From JANXQE01 sp035651635 (GTDB lineage: Bacteria > Verrucomicrobiota > Verrucomicrobiia > Limisphaerales > UBA8199): a DNA stretch of 34,028 bases. The DNA is taken from contig DASRFK010000014.1 in the NCBI GenBank assembly GCA_035651635.1, positions 1 to 34,028 of the forward strand, written 5' to 3'. Shown piece by piece: positions 8,021 to 16,260 of this stretch (its first letter is position 1; every line of letters starts with the position of its first letter). Both the position numbers and the translations under genes were made by a program. Under the pieces are notes generated by a model that was given only the letters and a program-made list of their open reading frames with translations, was not told the origin of the DNA and made no database searches.

Positions 8021-9256
8021 TCAGGATGCACTGATGGTGGCGGGTCGTTCGAACGCGCGCTGTCGCAGCATTTCAAGGATAGCGCCAACGCGCGCACTGG
8101 CAAGCTGGGCAAAACTGAACTGTTTGGCTCTTCTCAGTCCTGCGGATCGCAACTGCTCAAACATGGCGTCGTCGGTGCATACGCGCAGCAATGCCTCACC
8201 CGCCTGAATTGTATCTGTGAAATCAACGAACATCGCTGAACCCGCCGTTACTTCGCGCAAGACGGGCAGATCTTGAAGTACACAGGGACAACCGCAAGCC
8301 ATCGCTTCAATTACTGTGCGGCCGAACGTCTCTTCAGCGGTCGACAACAGATGCGCTCGCGCTCCTCGGTAAAGCGCTGGCAACTGCTCATCAGATACCC
8401 AACCAAGGAAACGCACGTTCTGGCTGATCCCGAGTTGTGCCGCAGCTTTTTCGGCAACCACCCTCCCTCCATTCCAATCGCCTCCCACCAGGATCAAAGG
8501 AAACTTCGACCGCACCTGCAACGGCAATCGTGCATAGCCGCGCAAGGCAAGCTCCGCTCGCTTGTAGGGATAGAAATTGCTCGCCCAAAGCAGGTAACTT
8601 CCCGCCGGAAATCCGATGGCGCCAGGGCCATCAGGCCTGAACGTGTCATGGCAAAGGCCCTCGTAACTAACGAGCAAACGGCCTGGCTCCACTGCGAGTT
8701 TGCTGGCAACCCAATTCGAGTTGGCGATAACCAGCGAGGCGCATTTGACACCATGGTTCACAGCCCAGCGGCGATATCTGGCGCGGAGCCCTCCTCCCGG
8801 TCGTAGGTGGTGGAGCGTGAACACGTGCATTACCGTCGGTAGGTTTGCTCGAACCACGGGACAAAAACCTACCGTAAGCAAAGCCGCCGCTCCGCCTCGC
8901 TTCGCCATGGGCGCAACTCGAAAATGATCTGCCCATAATCTCGCATATAATCGGTCGTTTGCGGCAAACCGACGAACCACTTTGACGCGGTCATCGGCAA
9001 CCGACCACGGTTGCTCGGGCCCAGCGAAGATTAACCATCTCACCTCGGGGAAGGCAGCGAGCGCTTCCGACACAAATGCGGGGAATAGAGTGGATAACCC
9101 GGTGCGGCGCCTGGGATTCTCACACAGGATGGACAGCGCCAGTTGAACCCCTTGAAATCCGGGGCTGCGCGTCATAAAAAAACGCACGCAGCGCGTTCCA
9201 TCATTAACAGGATTGCCACAATAACGTTGTTCACGTCGAGCTACTGCCAGTCCCAT
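8021..9256 (-). CDS. GT4-family glycosyltransferase (GT-B fold)
   Basis: This is a probable retaining glycosyltransferase that adds a sugar to a lipid-linked glycan at the cytoplasmic side. The C-terminal donor-binding domain is clear: LLWASNFYPYKR (about 222-233), LILVGGDW (254-261), VRFLGWVSDEQLPALYRGA (281-299), and the EX7E motif ETFGRTVIE (309-317) followed by AMACGCPCV. The N-terminal acceptor domain begins at about residue 40 (LALSILCENPRRRTGLS). The first 27 residues look non-conserved, so the ATG at 9175 (codon 28; 384 residues) may be the true start; neither has a Shine-Dalgarno. It forms a two-gene unit with the WecG-like gene, six bases apart, and probably provides an adjoining step. 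Substrate is unknown. Confidence 0.88.
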   Translation of the reverse strand: MGLAVARREQRYCGNPVNDGTRCVRFFMTRSPGFQGVQLALSILCENPRRRTGLSTLFPAFVSEALAAFPEVRWLIFAGPEQPWSVADDRVKVVRRFAANDRLYARLWADHFRVAPMAKRGGAAALLTVGFCPVVRANLPTVMHVFTLHHLRPGGGLRARYRRWAVNHGVKCASLVIANSNWVASKLAVEPGRLLVSYEGLCHDTFRPDGPGAIGFPAGSYLLWASNFYPYKRAELALRGYARLPLQVRSKFPLILVGGDWNGGRVVAEKAAAQLGISQNVRFLGWVSDEQLPALYRGARAHLLSTAEETFGRTVIEAMACGCPCVLQDLPVLREVTAGSAMFVDFTDTIQAGEALLRVCTDDAMFEQLRSAGLRRAKQFSFAQLASARVGAILEMLRQRAFERPATISAS

Positions 9257-9396
9257 TAATCAGGTGAAAAACGATGTCCTGGCGAAAGGATCACGGACCC
9301 GGGGGAAAGTCTAGAGAGAACCCCGCAGAAACTGCAAAGAGATAATTCATGAGGAACTCGCGGCCGATTGCCGCCGCCGTTGCTTGTTTTGCATGG

Positions 9397-9423
9397 TTGC
9401 CAACCCTGCAGCAACGCTATAAT
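9397..9423 (+). promoter_or_regulatory. Candidate sigma-70 promoter for the GT4 gene at 9508
   Basis: A perfect -10 box TATAAT (9418-9423) is preceded by TTGCCA (9397-9402) at a 15-base spacing, shorter than the ideal 17. It lies 85 bases before the ATG at 9508 in the gap between two divergent genes. Confidence 0.4.
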
Positions 9424-9507
9424 TTCGGGTTTGGCTTTGCTTATTTCGTCGGCAATAAACGACTTGCTACTGCAATGCACGGCCCCTGAGAGTTCTTCGA
9501 TCCGGGG

Positions 9508-10812
9508 ATGAAGTTGCTCGTTTTTGCTCATACCCCGCCGCCGCACCATGGGCAAAGCTACATGGTTCAGCTCATGCTCGACGGCTTTGGCGGCGATCGC
9601 CGGAGTCCCCACGGTACCGAAGCCAAGCCGGCAGCCTTTGGCATCGAATGCTATCATGTTAATGCCCGCCTCTCGAGGACCACCCAGGAGATTGGCAGCT
9701 TTCAGGCCCGAAAAGTTCCTCTCCTAATCGGATATTGCCTTCAGGCAATCTGGTGCCGATTCCGCTACAACGTCCCTAATTTTTACTATGTCCCTGCTCC
9801 GGGAAAGAGCACTGCTGTTTATCGGGACTGGCTGGTGATGATGATTTGCCGGCCGTTTTTCAAAGGTGTCATCCTGCACTGGCACGCGGCAGCCTTGGCA
9901 GACTGGCTGGAAAATTCCGCTTCATGGATTACGCGCTGGCTCACCCAACGCCTGCTTGGTCACCCTGAATTGAGCATTGTACTTTCGCAGTACAATATCA
10001 AGGATGGCCAAAAGGTCTGCTCGCGACAGATACGAATTGTTCAGAATGGAATTGCCGATCCATGCCCTGAATTCGAGCGCGAGGTACTGCCACGGCGCTT
10101 AGCTCGCCTATCCGCGCGCAAGAAACTAATGACCAGCGGAGTCCTGACCCCCGATGAACGTGCTCAGACAGGACCGGACCCGCACGTGGTGCAGGTTCTT
10201 TATCTTTCGCAGTGTTCGCGCCAAAAAGGGCTTTTCGACGCACTCGATGCCGTAGCGCTCGCGAACACCATGCTGAAGGGCTCCGATTCTCGCTTGCGCT
10301 TTCAGTTGCAGGTTGCCGGTGAGTTCGTGGACCCCGAGGAAAAACAGATGTTCGATGCACGCATTGCCAGCCCAGACCTTTGGCTGACTCGGAGCGCTTG
10401 GCGTGACGCAGACCAAAACTCGTCACCATCATCCATCGGCTCCGATGATTCTTATCCCGCTGTTGAATATCTCGGCTTTCTATCCTCGGAATTTAAGAAC
10501 CGATCGCTGGCCAAAGCCGATTGTTTGTGTTTTCCAACTTATTATCACGCCGAGAGCTTTGGCCTGGTCATAATCGAGGCTATGGCCTTTGGTCTTCCCG
10601 TGCTCGTAAGCCGCTGGCGATCGATTCCGGAGCTTCTTCCTGAAAGTTATCCTGGGTTTGTGGAAGTTCGCTCGCCAACAGCAATAGCTAAAGCTCTTCA
10701 TGCTCTGCTTTTGGACCCAGGGGAAAACCTGAGAAGCCATTTTTTACAGAGCTTCTGTCTATCGCGGCATTTAGGCAATCTTGCCGCGGCGCTATTATCC
10801 GCCGAGCCTTAA
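9508..10812 (+). CDS. GT4-family glycosyltransferase (GT-B fold)
   Basis: This 434-residue protein is a probable sugar transferase of the surface-glycan pathway. The N-terminal domain starts MKLLVFAHTPPPHHGQSYM, a common GT4 opening with a Gly-rich substrate loop. The donor domain carries LYLSQCSRQKGLFDALDA (about 231-248), LQVAGEF (267-273), VEYLGFLSSEFKN (319-331) and the EX7E motif ESFGLVIIE (349-357) before AMAFGLPVLVSRW. A stretch of about 20 residues (about 300-318, rich in Ser and Asp) looks like an insertion. It is transcribed alone, divergently from the GT4/WecG-like pair, from a candidate promoter 85 bases upstream. No Shine-Dalgarno is evident. Acceptor and donor are unknown. Confidence 0.87.
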   Translation: MKLLVFAHTPPPHHGQSYMVQLMLDGFGGDRRSPHGTEAKPAAFGIECYHVNARLSRTTQEIGSFQARKVPLLIGYCLQAIWCRFRYNVPNFYYVPAPGKSTAVYRDWLVMMICRPFFKGVILHWHAAALADWLENSASWITRWLTQRLLGHPELSIVLSQYNIKDGQKVCSRQIRIVQNGIADPCPEFEREVLPRRLARLSARKKLMTSGVLTPDERAQTGPDPHVVQVLYLSQCSRQKGLFDALDAVALANTMLKGSDSRLRFQLQVAGEFVDPEEKQMFDARIASPDLWLTRSAWRDADQNSSPSSIGSDDSYPAVEYLGFLSSEFKNRSLAKADCLCFPTYYHAESFGLVIIEAMAFGLPVLVSRWRSIPELLPESYPGFVEVRSPTAIAKALHALLLDPGENLRSHFLQSFCLSRHLGNLAAALLSAEP

Positions 10813-10845
10813 CCCTTCAGGTGAATTGGACAGTTCGCCAAACGA

Positions 10846-10965
10846 AGAGCGTGTTTCAAATTGCAACAGGATGCCGCGTGAGGGCACGCGGCCTACAAGA
10901 TTGGACTTTAGACGCAATTCTTTGTTGGCCCGGTCCCCGACCGGGCGATTTTCCAAACACGCTCT
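10846..10965. repeat. MITE/REP-like element: terminal inverted repeats with two internal hairpins
   Basis: Imperfect 15-bp terminal inverted repeats (AGAGCGTGTTTCAAA at 10846-10860 and TTCCAAACACGCTCT at 10951-10965; 13 of 15 match) bound a 120-base unit. Inside are two perfect hairpins: GCCGCGTG-AGGG-CACGCGGC (10873-10892) and GCCCGGTC-CCC-GACCGGGC (10928-10946). It has no coding capacity and lies between convergent genes. The structure suggests a small non-autonomous mobile or REP-type repeat. Confidence 0.65.
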
Positions 10966-11035
10966 ACGGCTCAAGGCGTTTTTGCGGTCCGAGGCCGGCA
11001 TGAATTTAAGGTGAGCTCCTCGAAAGGTCTAACGA

Positions 11036-11827
11036 CTATCGGAGAGTTGGTGCGACATTCCGCTGCGTCGAAAAAGGGACTATTGTTCCAGCGATCGGTC
11101 CGAGTTCACCAGTGAATTGTTCAAACAACGCGTCGGCCACTTTCAATTTCCGGCGAAGCGAAGGAGATTCTTGGAGAGTTTCAAGCAGGTCGGCTTTAAT
11201 AGCCGCTCGTTTTGAGGAGGGGCGTGAAACAATAAATTCGTTGATCGATCCATCGGGTGCTCTCAGCCAATCCTCCACGCGGGCCAGGCAGTCGTCGGCC
11301 GTCTGTTGGCTCGGCGCCGGGGCGGCGTAGTTGGTTCCAAACCTCAAGTTGAAAGCCTGCAACACGCTCGGAAAATGGTGAATAATGGAGTCAAAGGGCG
11401 AAACAAAAAGCTGTTCACGGTACGGCAGCATCGCCCTGTGAAAATCGATGTAGTACTGCAATGAATCCCGCAATGTCAGTTGCCCTTGGAAAAAAATTGT
11501 CCACGAGATGACCGGATCAACCGGGCGACGGATCAGGAAAATCCCCGGCTTTCCCAGAGCCAAAGCGTGAATAATGAATGCGGGGATGTGCCAATGGCTG
11601 GCGATCGGCACCGTTGGATTGGCAAGCGTAAATGCGGCCACGCAATGAGTGTTAGCCGATCGCGGATAACCTCCAAACCAAACGTCAAACCCCCTCTTAA
11701 TACAATCGCCTCGATCTCTCAAAATCCCAAACCAACGGTAAAACCTTGGATGTCTCCAGAGTAACCGTCGCCCCACGCGCCGAATCGGAAAGGGACCGCC
11801 GCTTAAGAGTGCCCGCACCTTCTTCAT
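11036..11827 (-). CDS. Sulfotransferase-like protein (P-loop, PAPS-dependent fold)
   Basis: This 263-residue protein resembles PAPS-dependent sulfotransferases, which move a sulfuryl group onto carbohydrate or lipid hydroxyls. The 5'-phosphosulfate-binding loop is seen as FGGYPRSANTHC (51-62). A SHWH segment (77-80) may hold the catalytic His, and FLIRRPVDPVISW (97-109) matches the 3'-phosphate-binding R-x(6,7)-S element. The C-terminal half is weakly conserved but includes the RxxxIKADLLE-type region (about residue 210) often seen in this fold. The N-terminus is basic with no signal peptide. It lies between glycosyltransferases and a methyltransferase, so it probably decorates the surface glycan. 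Its acceptor is inferred from neighbours only. Confidence 0.75.
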   Translation of the reverse strand: MKKVRALLSGGPFPIRRVGRRLLWRHPRFYRWFGILRDRGDCIKRGFDVWFGGYPRSANTHCVAAFTLANPTVPIASHWHIPAFIIHALALGKPGIFLIRRPVDPVISWTIFFQGQLTLRDSLQYYIDFHRAMLPYREQLFVSPFDSIIHHFPSVLQAFNLRFGTNYAAPAPSQQTADDCLARVEDWLRAPDGSINEFIVSRPSSKRAAIKADLLETLQESPSLRRKLKVADALFEQFTGELGPIAGTIVPFSTQRNVAPTLR

Positions 11828-12040
11828 CTCCGCACTAATTCTTTCAAGCTGAAAAAGATACAGTCAAGCGTTTTTGTTTCCTCTTGAATCCACCCAATCC
11901 CCAGGTCTCCACTGAGGGGCGATTCGTCTGCACATTGGACGCTCCTCAATCGTGCACAGGTTACATGAATGATCCTGGAGGCTCGCCTTCCGTCGAAAAT
12001 CTATTGGTGGACTCGACGTATGAGTCCTCTCTCTGAGCGT

Positions 12041-12808
12041 CTATTTAGTGAAAACAACATTAAAGTTGGCTGCCATTCTTGCCAGGCGCAGGGATCGTTT
12101 CATTAACCAAGTGTCCGTTCGATGAATTAAACTAAAGATAGGAAAACCGCCAAGACGGCTAAGAAATTTGAAAGGGTAGCCGAAGAGATTAAACGGCTGG
12201 ACCTGGCAGGAAGAAAAAGGTCGGGCGATGTACTCGAGTTGGGAAACGAAGAGGTTGCTTTCGTCACCCATTTCCCTACGTGAGATCCGCCAGGCGCGGA
12301 TCATGGCCCAAACTGGATTATGGCCCAAGGGTTCAAATAAGAACATGAGCCGGCCACCAGGTTTGAGAACCCTGGCTAGCTCGTCTCGAAGCACGCCGCA
12401 TTGATGGGCGAGGTGGTGCAGCGTAGCTTGTCCATAAACCAGATCGAAAGTGGCATCGGCGAACTGCGTCAATCGCAACGCATCGCCACAGAGATAATGA
12501 GCATTCTGCAACCCGTCTTTTGCCACTGCCTCCTTCAAGGCGCCGCCCGCCTCGGGGTAGCAATCCAGCGCGATCACCTCAGTCTTTGGAAAGATCCGCG
12601 CCATGCCGGCGGCTAATTCTCCAGCACCGCAACAGATTTCCAGAATCCTACCCCCTTTGAGCTCTTCACGACAAAGCTCATTGTATCCACTGATAAAGAG
12701 AGGCAGGTCGGATTTAAAATAGTGGGCGCAGCCTGAGAGCAAGGCTTCGACTCGCTGAGAGCTCGGCCGCGCACAGTTTGGAAAGGTGAAGCTAACGGTT
12801 GTCGCCAT
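12041..12808 (-). CDS. Class I SAM-dependent methyltransferase (UbiE-like domain)
   Basis: This is a Rossmann-fold methyltransferase of about 255 residues. Motif I is ILEICCGAGELAAG, the acidic end of strand 2 is VIALDCYPE, motif II/III gives CGDALRL and FDLVYGQATLHHL, and post-motif ELARVLKPGGRLMFLFEP completes the core. The last 90 residues are hydrophobic and aromatic, probably a substrate lid. I chose the ATG at 12808; the frame stays open to a GTG at 12856 (271 residues), but the extra 16 residues look unrelated. A short perfect palindrome, GCAGGGA-T-TCCCTGC at about 12837-12851, lies just before the chosen start. Its neighbours suggest methylation of a sugar or a glycan intermediate; the acceptor cannot be read from sequence. 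Confidence 0.82.
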   Translation of the reverse strand: MATTVSFTFPNCARPSSQRVEALLSGCAHYFKSDLPLFISGYNELCREELKGGRILEICCGAGELAAGMARIFPKTEVIALDCYPEAGGALKEAVAKDGLQNAHYLCGDALRLTQFADATFDLVYGQATLHHLAHQCGVLRDELARVLKPGGRLMFLFEPLGHNPVWAMIRAWRISRREMGDESNLFVSQLEYIARPFSSCQVQPFNLFGYPFKFLSRLGGFPIFSLIHRTDTWLMKRSLRLARMAANFNVVFTK

Positions 12809-12909
12809 AATGGAAGCAATCGTGACTTCCGGCACGCAGGGATTCCCTGCGGCCACCTATTTTTGCACTGATTCACCAGCGATTGCAATTCCATTTTATC
12901 CGATTGAAC

Positions 12910-12943
12910 CCATTCCTTTCCATTCCTTCCATTCCTCCATTCG
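12910..12943. repeat. Short tandem repeat of CCATTCCTT
   Basis: Units CCATTCCTTT, CCATTCCTT, CCATTCCT and CCATTCG follow each other in the gap between the divergent methyltransferase and flippase genes. This is pyrimidine-rich simple sequence about 125-160 bases before the flippase start. It could vary in copy number; no coding role is seen. Confidence 0.6.
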
Positions 12944-13067
12944 TAGCGCATCTTGATACTACCACTCGTTGGCCCTCGGCGGCCCAATCGTACTTGCGGA
13001 AAGGCCATCGGGTTAGCAGAATCGAGAAGGGTAATGGCGTGGATGGAAGGGCTTTTACTGCTTTCGG

Positions 13068-14645
13068 ATGTCCTTTTTGGATCAGATGTCGCGACTTAGG
13101 AATTTTCTTCATTCGCTCGTGTCGGGTTATGTGCTTTTAGGAACGAACGTGGTTTACACGCTCGCCTCCGTGCCGTTGGCCTTGCATTACTTATCCAAGG
13201 CCGAATTCGGGCTCTGGGCGCTCACGAGCCAATTGGGCGGTTACATGGCGTTGTTGGATTTCGGCATGAGAGGCTCCGTGTCGCGGATTATGGTCGATTA
13301 TAAGGATCGGAGGGAAGGTGGCCATTATGGTAGTCTGGTGCAGACCGGCGCGATTGTCGGCACACTTCAGGGATTGGTCGTGTTGGTGGCAGGAACGGCA
13401 CTCTCATTTTTGGCCGGAGGTTGGCTTGGAGTTGCTCCGGCTTTGATTCACGACTTCTGCTGGCTCATGGCTGGACAAAGCGCGCTCCTGGCCCTAGCCT
13501 TCGCGACCGATATCTTCAGGCACATGCTTGGGGCCCACCAACGGTTTGATGTGGCGAACTATTCACGGGTGGCCTCCTTTGCGATTGGCCTTGCCGTTCT
13601 CTGGATAGGGTTTGGAGCCGGCGCTGGAGTATTCAGTTTGTTGTGGGCCAGCGGTGCGACGTGGTTGGTGGCGACCTCGCTTACGTTCACCGGTTGCCTC
13701 AGGTTGAAATTTCTTCCCTTGGCGGGCCAATGGGGAAGGCCGACAATGGTGCTTTTCAAGGAGTTGTTTGGGTTTGGCGGCGATGTTTTTTTGTTTTCAT
13801 TGGGCGCCCAATTGGTCAGCGCGAGCCAGGCCATTTTGCTGACACGCTGGTTGGGATTGGAGGCCGCAGCCGCCTGGAGCGTCTGCACACGAGCTTACGC
13901 GTTGCTCATGCAGGTGATCTATAGTTTTTTCGATTACTCAACTGCGGCCCTAGCCGAAATGATTGTTCGGAATGAGCGGGAGCGTTTGTTGGCGCGATTT
14001 CGAGCGATTGATACGCTTTCAATCAATCTGGGCCTGGTAGCGGGCGTGCTGTTCGCCGCTTGCAACGGCCCATTTGTGAGCGTCTGGACTGCGGGAAAGA
14101 TAAGCTGGAACCCGGTAAACGATTGGATCCTTGGAGCCTGGCTTGTGGTTTCTGTATCGGTTCATAATCATACTGGATTGGTTGGGCAGACAAAGTCATT
14201 CCGGTTTTTGCGCTGGCTTTTCTTTCTGGAAGGGTTTGCGTTTGTGGGTTTGGCATCCAGACTGGTCAAGGGGTTGGGCATAACTGGCCTGTTGATGGCG
14301 TCGTTGATCTGCAGCCTATGCTTCACTTTCCCTTATGGGTTGCGGCGAACACGCAAGTACTTCGGTTTGAATTGGATGGAATTGATAGAATGGTACCGAA
14401 CATCCTTTCTCTTAATTGTTATGGTGTTGGTGTGTGCCCTGTCCGTATCCCTGGCAACAAGGAATTTGGCCGTTTTGATGAAATTAGTTCTAAACGCGGG
14501 AGCGATTGGAGGCATCGCAGCAGGCTTGTTCCTGCGCTACGGACTAGAGGCCTCGTTACGGACCGAAATGATCCGCCGGTCACCCAATTGGGCCAAGGCC
14601 TTTCTGATACGATTGCTGCAAGGAAAACCGAACACTTGTCAATAG
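13068..14645 (+). CDS. Wzx-like polysaccharide flippase (MOP superfamily)
   Basis: This 525-residue integral membrane protein has about 12-14 hydrophobic segments. The N-terminal part, with helix VSGYVLLGTNVVYTLASVP then HYLSKAEFGLWAL and a G.R.SVSRIM motif, is typical of Wzx/RfbX-type flippases (the 'Y..FG.WAL' element followed by 'D.G'). These proteins move undecaprenyl-linked oligosaccharides from the cytoplasmic to the periplasmic face of the inner membrane. It starts a plus-strand run: flippase, TylF-like methyltransferase, second methyltransferase, GT4. An alternative ATG at 13086 (codon 7) has GGATCAG just before it and may be used instead. The role is inferred from fold and neighbours. 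Confidence 0.87.
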   Translation: MSFLDQMSRLRNFLHSLVSGYVLLGTNVVYTLASVPLALHYLSKAEFGLWALTSQLGGYMALLDFGMRGSVSRIMVDYKDRREGGHYGSLVQTGAIVGTLQGLVVLVAGTALSFLAGGWLGVAPALIHDFCWLMAGQSALLALAFATDIFRHMLGAHQRFDVANYSRVASFAIGLAVLWIGFGAGAGVFSLLWASGATWLVATSLTFTGCLRLKFLPLAGQWGRPTMVLFKELFGFGGDVFLFSLGAQLVSASQAILLTRWLGLEAAAAWSVCTRAYALLMQVIYSFFDYSTAALAEMIVRNERERLLARFRAIDTLSINLGLVAGVLFAACNGPFVSVWTAGKISWNPVNDWILGAWLVVSVSVHNHTGLVGQTKSFRFLRWLFFLEGFAFVGLASRLVKGLGITGLLMASLICSLCFTFPYGLRRTRKYFGLNWMELIEWYRTSFLLIVMVLVCALSVSLATRNLAVLMKLVLNAGAIGGIAAGLFLRYGLEASLRTEMIRRSPNWAKAFLIRLLQGKPNTCQ

Positions 14646-14666
14646 GCAATCTAGTTCAAGACCGGC

Positions 14667-15425
14667 ATGTTAAGAATAATTCGCACAGCTCTAGAGCGCG
14701 CCGGCTTTGAAATACGCCGAGTCAGCAGAAAGCAAATCCTTCCTTCTGAGCTTCCCGATCCCGAGCTGTACACGGGCCCGGAAGATTTCAGCCGACTTTT
14801 CCGGCCTTGGCTTGGCAGAGAGTGGGACAAGTACTTCACCACGCAGGTGGTGCAGAATACGATGCTCTCGCGGAAGAAACTTTATTTTTTGGCGAAATTA
14901 TTTGCGCAGGCAATTAAACTGCCAGGCGATGTCTTCGAAGCTGGTTCCGGAAGCGGCGGCAGCGCCCGACTTATGTTGAATTGTTTGGCTGAATCTAAAA
15001 CCACAAAGCCCATGTGGCTTTTAGATACTTTTGCAGGTTATCAAAGGGTGGACGCTTCCAAGGATGGCGAGCATGTGCGTCTGAATGATTGCAGATGCAA
15101 CAGCAAGGAGGAGGTCGAACAATTGCTGGCCGATCGAGCGGCAACAGTGCGGATTATTGAGGGTTTGATTCCCGGCACTCTCGAGCAAGTGTCGGCGGAG
15201 AAATTCTGTTTCGCCCACATTGACGTCAACCTGTATGAACCAACTCTGGCCGCCTCGAATTTCGTCCTGGAGCGTCTTGTCCACGGCGGCATTATTCTGT
15301 TCGACGATTACTGTTGGCCGGCAACATATGGGGCACGGCGCGCCATTGATGAAGCCTGCGCAAAAAATCGACAGGAGGTCCTTTGTGTCCCGGAATCCAC
15401 TCAGGCTTTCCTCATCAAGACTTGA
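14667..15425 (+). CDS. TylF/MycF-family O-methyltransferase
   Basis: This family includes macrocin O-methyltransferase TylF and MycF, metal- and SAM-dependent enzymes that methylate hydroxyls of deoxysugars. The 252 residues show the TQVVQNTMLS entry segment (59-68), SAM motif GDVFEAGSGSGGSA (87-100), LLDTFAGY (118-125), HIDVNLYEPT (184-193) and ILFDDYCWPATYGARRAID (210-228). The Asp residues in HIDVN and FDDY correspond to the metal-binding acids of MycF-like enzymes. It follows the flippase by 21 bases and precedes another methyltransferase by 7, so they are co-transcribed. The context implies O-methylation of a sugar in the glycan. Its start has no Shine-Dalgarno. Confidence 0.9.
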   Translation: MLRIIRTALERAGFEIRRVSRKQILPSELPDPELYTGPEDFSRLFRPWLGREWDKYFTTQVVQNTMLSRKKLYFLAKLFAQAIKLPGDVFEAGSGSGGSARLMLNCLAESKTTKPMWLLDTFAGYQRVDASKDGEHVRLNDCRCNSKEEVEQLLADRAATVRIIEGLIPGTLEQVSAEKFCFAHIDVNLYEPTLAASNFVLERLVHGGIILFDDYCWPATYGARRAIDEACAKNRQEVLCVPESTQAFLIKT

Positions 15426-15432
15426 TCAACCA

Positions 15433-16206
15433 ATGACCAACGCCTGCCCCATTGAACCTCCGAGCAAGGCCTTTCACGAGGCAATGTCGAACGAAGTTTA
15501 CATCCGTGAACGGTTGCAACCACGCTTTCGGGACATCGACTATCTCCACCTGAAGGATTTGTTGGATTTTATGACTCTGGTAGCTTCCAAGGCCGAAGGC
15601 GAAGTATTTGACTACGGCTGCGGATGCGCACCTTACCGAGGACTTTTCTCACACTGCAAAAGTTACATAGGAGCTGACATTGCCTCCAGCCAGGCGGTTG
15701 ACCGAATTCTCAACGACGATGGAATGACACAAGAACCCAGTGAAAGCTATGACACAGTGTTGTCAACGCAGGTATTGGAACACCTCAAGGAACCGCGCCT
15801 TTACCTGGGCGAGTGTCATCGTCTGCTGCGCCGGAATGGTGAATTGATTCTGACCACTCATGGCCAGTTTGAAGAGCACGGTTGTCCGTATGATTTTCAG
15901 CGCTGGACTTGCCGCGGTTTGGAGGAGCTTGTTGAAACATCAGGCTTTGAAGTGATTGAAAGCGGAAAGCTCACGACAGAGATGCGCGCTTTTGTACAGT
16001 TGTTAAATCAGATGGTACTGCATTTACGCTGCCCGGATCATCGTGTCTTACATATCCACCTGGCGGTTTTACGCAAAGCGTACGTCCGCTTTTTAAGACC
16101 TGTGTTGAACTGGTTTGCCGGCACATTCAACCACCAAGGAAGGGTTGAAGGTTCAAACCGGTCCAGTCTCTATGTCTGTGTTTTTGTGCGGGCGAGAAAA
16201 AGATAA
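15433..16206 (+). CDS. Class I SAM-dependent methyltransferase
   Basis: This 257-residue protein has motif I VFDYGCGCAPYR (58-69), strand-2 end YIGADIAS (78-85), LSTQVLEHLKEPRLYL (110-125) and LLRRNGELILTTHG (131-144), which place it among class I methyltransferases with the Methyltransf_11 type core. The YDFQRWTCRGLEELVETSGF segment is common in methyltransferases of polysaccharide clusters. The open frame reaches further upstream inside the preceding gene, but the ATG at 15433, seven bases after that gene's stop, is the sensible start; an ATG at codon 18 is also possible. It is translated just after the TylF-like gene. Substrate unknown; probably a glycan intermediate. Confidence 0.85.
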   Translation: MTNACPIEPPSKAFHEAMSNEVYIRERLQPRFRDIDYLHLKDLLDFMTLVASKAEGEVFDYGCGCAPYRGLFSHCKSYIGADIASSQAVDRILNDDGMTQEPSESYDTVLSTQVLEHLKEPRLYLGECHRLLRRNGELILTTHGQFEEHGCPYDFQRWTCRGLEELVETSGFEVIESGKLTTEMRAFVQLLNQMVLHLRCPDHRVLHIHLAVLRKAYVRFLRPVLNWFAGTFNHQGRVEGSNRSSLYVCVFVRARKR

Positions 16207-16260
16207 GGCCGCTTGCGGATTGTTTTCCGGCGAATGCTCTTCCCGTGAGACTCGAGGTTA

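Noticed and set aside
10781..11014. Small open frames across the 10846-10965 repeat
   Set aside because: They translate hairpin repeats in both directions and overlap the GT4 gene end; no protein signal.
12009..12027. Hairpin GGACTC-N7-GAGTCC after the methyltransferase stop
   Set aside because: The stem is only 6 bp and no T run follows on the minus strand, so it is not a convincing terminator.
12613..13008. Minus-strand open frame across the CCATTCCTT repeat
   Set aside because: Its low-complexity part (RNGRNGKE-like) simply translates the tandem repeat, and it runs into the methyltransferase gene in a different frame.
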